A DNA stretch of 33,300 bases from Erwinia persicina NBRC 102418. Lineage in GTDB: Bacteria; Pseudomonadota; Gammaproteobacteria; Enterobacterales; Enterobacteriaceae. A program made the translations under genes and the position numbers. The stretch covers positions 1 through 33,300 of the forward strand of contig NZ_BCTN01000029.1 of assembly GCF_001571305.1 (NCBI RefSeq), written 5' to 3'. This document shows, in pieces, positions 29,976 through 33,300 of the stretch (its first letter is position 1; each line of letters opens with the position of its first letter). The notes beneath the pieces are model-generated. The model saw only the letters and a list, made by a program, of their open reading frames with translations, made no database searches and was not told the origin of the DNA.

Positions 29976-30243
29976 CTTTTTTCATCATTTTATTTTATGA
30001 CGTCGGGCGCAGATCTGAAAAAAACTTTTGTTATTCAGTCGATAAGAAAAAAATGAATCTTTTTCATCCGTCACGCAGTGTGACCATTTTATTTTCCCTG
30101 TCTCCATTTTCGCGCCTGTCCGCAACACAATGTCGCTGACTGTTGAACGAGGTAATCATCTTCAGACATGCTGCACAAATCCCCAATCGGCTTCTCGCCC
30201 TCCTGCTTCCTCTGTCGCACAGTAGGCACGACAAGGAGAGTTT
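29976..30243. other. AT-rich divergent region between ilvL and yifB
   Basis: Together with the ilvL promoter this forms a 338-base gene-free stretch between two divergent genes. It contains several A- and T-tracts (for example around 30017-30025 and 30045-30065). Near yifB the sequence becomes mixed, with an AGGAG ribosome site at 30234-30238. I see no protein-coding or structured RNA gene in it. It probably holds both promoters and bending sites. Confidence 0.5.
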
Positions 30244-31764
30244 ATGTCGCTATCTGTCGTGTTTACCCGCGCCGCACTGGGCATCCAGGCCCCTCAGGTG
30301 TCGGTAGAAGTCCATCTCAGCAATGGTCTGCCGGCGCTTTCGCTGGTCGGACTGCCGGAAACCACGGTGAAAGAGGCCCGCGACCGTGTACGCAGCGCCA
30401 TTATCAACAGTGGTTTCACTTTCCCGGCAAAGCGGATCACCGTTAATCTCGCCCCCGCCGACCTGCCTAAAGAGGGCGGCAGGTATGATTTGCCCATCGC
30501 TATCGCCATCCTTGCCGCCTCAGAGCAGATCCCGGCGGATAAACTCTCAGGCTATGAATTCCTCGGCGAACTGGCGCTGACGGGTGCGCTACGCAGCGTA
30601 CAGGGCGCTATTCCGGCGGCCGTTGCGGCTCTGGACTGTGGGCGGCAGCTGATTCTCTCTGCGGAAAATCAGAATGATGTTGGATTAATTCAGCATGGGG
30701 AGAGCCTGGTAGCCACCTGCCTGCTGGCGGTGTGTACCTTCCTGCACGGCAAAGGGACGCTGGAAGCGGCACAGTGTCAGGAGCCGCCGTCCCCTCCCCT
30801 TTCAGGTGATTTAAATGAAATTATTGGTCAGCATCAGGCCAGGCGGGCGCTGGAGGTCACGGCCGCAGGCGGGCATAATCTTTTACTGATCGGCCCGCCG
30901 GGAACAGGGAAAACAATGCTGGCATCCCGCCTGTGTGGACTGATGCCACCTCTAAGCGATCGTGAGGCCCTGGAGAGCGCCAGCGTAGCCAGTCTGGTGG
31001 GTAGCGGGGAGCTGCACCGTCAGTGGCGTCAGAGGCCGTTTCGCTCCCCTCATCACAGTGCATCGCTCTTTGCGCTGGTCGGTGGTGGATCGCTACCTAA
31101 ACCGGGGGAAATTTCACTGGCGCATAACGGCATCCTCTTTCTGGACGAACTCCCGGAATTTGAACGCCGGACGCTGGATGCGTTACGAGAGCCTCTTGAG
31201 TCTGGGGAGATCAGTATTTCACGGGCCCGGGCGAAAATAACCTATCCGGCACGCTTCCAGTTAATTGCTGCCATGAACCCCAGCCCGACCGGTCACTATA
31301 CGGGACAACACAATCGCAGCTCGCCGCGCCAGACGCTACGCTATCTTAGTCGCCTTTCGGGCCCCTTTCTTGACCGCTTCGATCTCTCCCTTGAGGTCCC
31401 TTTACTCCCTCCGGGCATGTTGAGTGGTCAGCCGCGTGGCGGCGAGTCCAGTGAAAAAGTACGTGAGCGGGTATTGAGGGCACGAGATCGCCAGCTGGGA
31501 CGCTGTGGCAAAGTGAATGCGTTAATGAGCAACCACGAAATACAGGCATGCTGTACACTTACGCCAGTGGATGCGGAATGGCTGGAGCAGATACTGGTGC
31601 AACTGGGCCTGTCAGTGCGGGCGTGGCAACGTATTTTGAAGGTGGCACGTACGATTGCCGACCTGGCGGGGGACAGCGTAATCAGACGGGAGCATTTGAC
31701 TGAAGCAATAAGCTATCGGGCCATCGACCGTCTGCTGATTCATCTGCATAACAGCCTCGAATAG
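30244..31764 (+). CDS. yifB: YifB, ComM-family Mg-chelatase-like AAA+ ATPase
   Basis: The 506-aa protein equals E. coli YifB and belongs to the ComM family. ComM homologues act as hexameric branch-migration helicases that promote integration of transforming DNA; the role in enterobacteria is less clear. Visible features are the N-terminal Lon-like fold (SVEVHLSNGLPALSLVGLPE, PADLPKEGGRYDLPIA), Walker A GPPGTGKT at 217-224, Walker B ILFLDELPEF near 300, and the C-terminal helical lid. Start ATG has a good AGGAG site. It converges with maoP. Confidence 0.95.
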   Translation: MSLSVVFTRAALGIQAPQVSVEVHLSNGLPALSLVGLPETTVKEARDRVRSAIINSGFTFPAKRITVNLAPADLPKEGGRYDLPIAIAILAASEQIPADKLSGYEFLGELALTGALRSVQGAIPAAVAALDCGRQLILSAENQNDVGLIQHGESLVATCLLAVCTFLHGKGTLEAAQCQEPPSPPLSGDLNEIIGQHQARRALEVTAAGGHNLLLIGPPGTGKTMLASRLCGLMPPLSDREALESASVASLVGSGELHRQWRQRPFRSPHHSASLFALVGGGSLPKPGEISLAHNGILFLDELPEFERRTLDALREPLESGEISISRARAKITYPARFQLIAAMNPSPTGHYTGQHNRSSPRQTLRYLSRLSGPFLDRFDLSLEVPLLPPGMLSGQPRGGESSEKVRERVLRARDRQLGRCGKVNALMSNHEIQACCTLTPVDAEWLEQILVQLGLSVRAWQRILKVARTIADLAGDSVIRREHLTEAISYRAIDRLLIHLHNSLE

Positions 31765-31772
31765 CCGGCATG

Positions 31773-31793
31773 AAAAAGGGGCCGAAGCCCCTT
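31773..31793. terminator. yifB/maoP terminator with UUCG tetraloop
   Basis: On the minus strand GGGGC-TTCG-GCCCC is followed by TTTTT. This is a maoP terminator with the extra-stable C(UUCG)G tetraloop, placed 4 bases after its stop. On the plus strand the same stem is followed by TTAATCTTAAT, a weaker U-tract that may serve yifB. Confidence 0.85.
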
Positions 31794-31797
31794 AATC

Positions 31798-32136
31798 TTA
31801 ATCGTCACTATCCGTGTAGTCTTCAACCCCTTCCATCTGCGGTTTGCCGCCGGAAAGAGTATGAAAACGCTTAGGACGTTTAATCCGTGTCATGTATTTT
31901 GACCAGACTTTTTCTGCCTCAGTTTGCGGCTCACGCACGCCCCGGCACACCTCAATGAACAGTCGCTCTTCTTCTGTGCCTGGCTCACGCTTTGCCAGAT
32001 CCAGCTCGTTAAAAGCGTAACCATAACGCTCAAGAAGTTGGGCTTCTTTGATGGTGAAATCACCGTGACGGGAGAACCCGCGAGGGTAATGTTTGTTATC
32101 AAAAAAACGATTCGTTGTTGCGAAGCTTTCCGCCAT
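31798..32136 (-). CDS. maoP: Macrodomain Ori organisation protein MaoP
   Basis: The 112-aa protein (formerly YifE) matches E. coli throughout, starting [20 protein letters not shown] and ending with the acidic DYTDSDD tail. MaoP acts with the maoS DNA site to organise the Ori macrodomain of the chromosome. I chose ATG at 32134-32136 because of the upstream AGGAG site and family length. An in-frame extension to 32220 would run over the promoter region. It is divergent from hdfR, whose intergenic region is reported in E. coli to hold maoS. Confidence 0.95.
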   Translation of the reverse strand: MAESFATTNRFFDNKHYPRGFSRHGDFTIKEAQLLERYGYAFNELDLAKREPGTEEERLFIEVCRGVREPQTEAEKVWSKYMTRIKRPKRFHTLSGGKPQMEGVEDYTDSDD

Positions 32137-32182
32137 TTTACACGCTCCTAACTCTTTTATGGCCGTGCTATTTATGGCGCGG

Positions 32183-32211
32183 AGTATTAGATAGGCTTGA
32201 CAGAGTGTAAA
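32183..32211 (-). promoter_or_regulatory. Candidate maoP promoter
   Basis: On the minus strand TTTACA (32206-32211) and AATACT (32183-32188) are separated by 17 bases. A start near 32176 gives a leader of about 40 nt. Its spacer contains the -35 of the hdfR promoter on the other strand. Confidence 0.4.
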
Positions 32212-32225
32212 ACAAAACATTTAAA
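32197..32225 (+). promoter_or_regulatory. Candidate hdfR promoter
   Basis: A perfect -35 TTGACA (32197-32202), 17 bases, then TTTAAA (32220-32225, 4/6). The predicted start near 32232 lies inside the 9-bp inverted repeat at 32214-32244, which suggests repression by a protein bound there. Confidence 0.5.
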
Positions 32226-32244
32226 TCATAACGACAAATGTTTT
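32214..32244. promoter_or_regulatory. Perfect 9-bp inverted repeat, likely operator
   Basis: AAAACATTT (32214-32222) and AAATGTTTT (32236-32244) are exact complements with 13 bases between. The repeat covers the candidate hdfR -10 and start and ends 2 bases before the hdfR ribosome site. HdfR is a LysR-type protein, so autoregulation is the likely use. An RNA hairpin occluding the ribosome site and part of a maoS-type site are alternatives. Confidence 0.5.
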
Positions 32245-32257
32245 TTAGGAGATGGAT

Positions 32258-33085
32258 GTGGATACGGAATTACTGAAAACCTTTCTTGAAGTGAGCAGAA
32301 CTCGCCACTTTGGACGTGCAGCGGAAGCACTCTATCTCACGCAATCTGCTGTCAGTTTTCGCATCAGACAGCTTGAAAACCAGCTGGGAGTGAGCCTGTT
32401 TACCCGCCATCGTAACAACATCAGACTGACGTCTGCCGGGGAGCGCCTGCTGCCCTATGCAGAGAGTCTGATGAGCACGTGGCTGATGGCCAAGAAAGAG
32501 GTGGCACACACGCAGCAGCATCATGAGCTGTCGATTGGGGCCAGTGCATCACTATGGGAGGCTTACCTGACACCGTGGCTTCAGACGCTGTATGAGAACC
32601 GGGAAAGCCTGCATCTCGAAGCACGCGTGGCCCAGCGCCATTCTCTGGTCAAACAGCTGCATGAGCGTCAGCTTGACCTGCTGGTGACGACAGAGGCCCC
32701 TAAAATGGACGAGTTAAGCAGTCAACAAATCGGCCATATCTCCCTGACGCTGTTCCGATCGCGAAAATCGGAGAAAAAAGAGAAATATGACTACATTAAG
32801 CTGGAATGGGGCGCTGATTTTCACCAGCATGAAAGCTATCTGGCCGGAGCCGATGATGTTCCCGTACTGACGACGACCTCCGCACATCTGACCCGACAGC
32901 TCCTGCATACCACGGGAGCCTGTGCTTTTTTACCGGACGTTTGGGGTAAAGAATACAGCGATCTTTTAGTGATCCCTGATACTGCTGTCGCTTCCAGACC
33001 CCTGTATGCGGTGTGGTTACAAAACAGCGATCAGCAGGCACATATCCGTCAATTAATTAAGTTTCCGGTGAATGTCAGAGCGTAA
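32258..33085 (+). CDS. hdfR: LysR-type regulator HdfR
   Basis: H-NS-dependent repressor of flhDC in E. coli, also linked to gltBD control. The LysR helix-turn-helix lies at about 9-50 ([22 protein letters not shown] region), followed by the effector domain. I chose GTG at 32258-32260, giving 275 aa beginning (M)[12 protein letters not shown] as in E. coli: AGGAG at 32247-32251 is 6 bases away, whereas the ATG at 32252 (two codons longer) touches it. The C-terminal third (about 170-275) looks more divergent from E. coli than the N-terminal domain. Slightly shorter than the E. coli protein. Confidence 0.93.
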   Translation: MDTELLKTFLEVSRTRHFGRAAEALYLTQSAVSFRIRQLENQLGVSLFTRHRNNIRLTSAGERLLPYAESLMSTWLMAKKEVAHTQQHHELSIGASASLWEAYLTPWLQTLYENRESLHLEARVAQRHSLVKQLHERQLDLLVTTEAPKMDELSSQQIGHISLTLFRSRKSEKKEKYDYIKLEWGADFHQHESYLAGADDVPVLTTTSAHLTRQLLHTTGACAFLPDVWGKEYSDLLVIPDTAVASRPLYAVWLQNSDQQAHIRQLIKFPVNVRA

Positions 33086-33103
33086 TGAGCTGAAATAAAC
33101 AGC

Positions 33104-33132
33104 AAAAAAGGCCAGTCTGCTGGTCTTTTTTT
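33104..33132 (+). terminator. hdfR intrinsic terminator
   Basis: Stem GGCCAG/CTGGTC (one G-T pair) with a TCTG loop, preceded by six A and followed by TTTTTTT, 24 bases after the hdfR stop. Confidence 0.8.
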
Positions 33133-33177
33133 ATGCTTTTGGCGGAGTAAACGGTGAAAAAGTCAGGAATTTTAGAC

Positions 33178-33207
33178 AAAAAAAATCCTTTGCCGAAGCA
33201 AAGGATT
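33178..33207 (-). terminator. tRNA-Trp / rRNA operon terminator with UUCG tetraloop
   Basis: On the minus strand AATCCTTTGC-TTCG-GCAAAGGATT forms a perfect 10-bp stem with a C(UUCG)G tetraloop, followed by a T-rich run of eight T overlapping the stem base. It lies 9 bases past the tRNA-Trp CCA end and is the distal terminator of that transcript. Confidence 0.9.
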
Positions 33208-33216
33208 GTTTTTATT

Positions 33217-33292
33217 TGGCAGGGGCGGAGAGACTCGAACTCCCAACACCCGGTTTTGGAGACCGGTGCTCTACCAATTGAACTACGCCCCT
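33217..33292 (-). tRNA. trpT: tRNA-Trp (anticodon CCA)
   Basis: Complete 76-nt tRNA on the minus strand: acceptor AGGGGCG/CGCCCCT, anticodon loop CTCCAAA (anticodon CCA, Trp), T-arm with TTCGAGT, and encoded CCA. In E. coli trpT ends the rrnC transcript next to hdfR; by that analogy an rRNA operon, and probably tRNA-Asp, lies just off the right edge. Confidence 0.97.
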
Positions 33293-33300
33293 AAAAGGGT

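Overview
The window is a contiguous, essentially intact stretch of chromosome from a member of the order Enterobacterales. Gene order matches the enterobacterial rrnC-side 'trpT - hdfR - maoP - yifB - ilvLXGMEDA - ilvY - ilvC - ppiC - rep - gppA - rhlB - trxA - rho - wec operon - argX - hisR' segment, read here in reverse. Protein lengths and catalytic residues agree closely with what I recall of the E. coli orthologues. It is not Escherichia or a close relative: yifK is absent between wecG and argX, rffG and rffH are absent from the wec operon, and two extra genes lie between rep and ppiC. An Erwinia/Pantoea-type genus is my guess; the sequence alone does not fix it. I see no IS element, prophage, CRISPR array or integrase.

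Layout. 29-264: tRNA-His(GTG) and tRNA-Arg(CCG), minus strand, with a good sigma70-type promoter upstream. 444-11311: the enterobacterial common antigen (ECA) operon, minus strand, transcribed wecA-wzzE-wecB-wecC-wecD-wecE-wzxE-wecF-wzyE-wecG, tightly packed with 4-base overlaps. 11597-13548: rho and trxA (minus). 13679-16462: rhlB-gppA (plus). 16595-20289: rep preceded by a short-chain dehydrogenase (SDR) gene and a MoaF-family gene (all minus). 20486-20767: ppiC (plus). 20832-23358: divergent ilvC/ilvY. 23355-29905: ilvLXGMEDA (minus) with full attenuation leader. 30244-31764: yifB (plus). 31798-33085: divergent maoP/hdfR. 33217-33292: tRNA-Trp (minus), probably the distal end of an rRNA operon off the right edge.

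How the genes work together. WecA, WecB, WecC and WecG build the GlcNAc-ManNAcA lipid intermediate. WecE and WecD make dTDP-Fuc4NAc, which WecF adds. WzxE flips the trisaccharide, and WzyE and WzzE polymerise it. WecE needs dTDP-4-keto-6-deoxyglucose, normally made by RffH/RffG; these must be supplied by paralogues (for example rmlA/rmlB) elsewhere. The ilv block holds the branched-chain amino acid pathway from threonine and pyruvate, under ribosome-mediated attenuation (ilvL) and IlvY activation (ilvC).

The least ordinary parts are the rffGH-less wecC/wecD junction, the moaF-SDR pair inserted directly upstream of rep, the ilv operon terminator embedded in the ilvY coding sequence, and a perfect 9-bp inverted repeat over overlapping hdfR/maoP promoters. 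I found no clear candidate for a wholly new system; the moaF-SDR pair is the only accessory-looking module.
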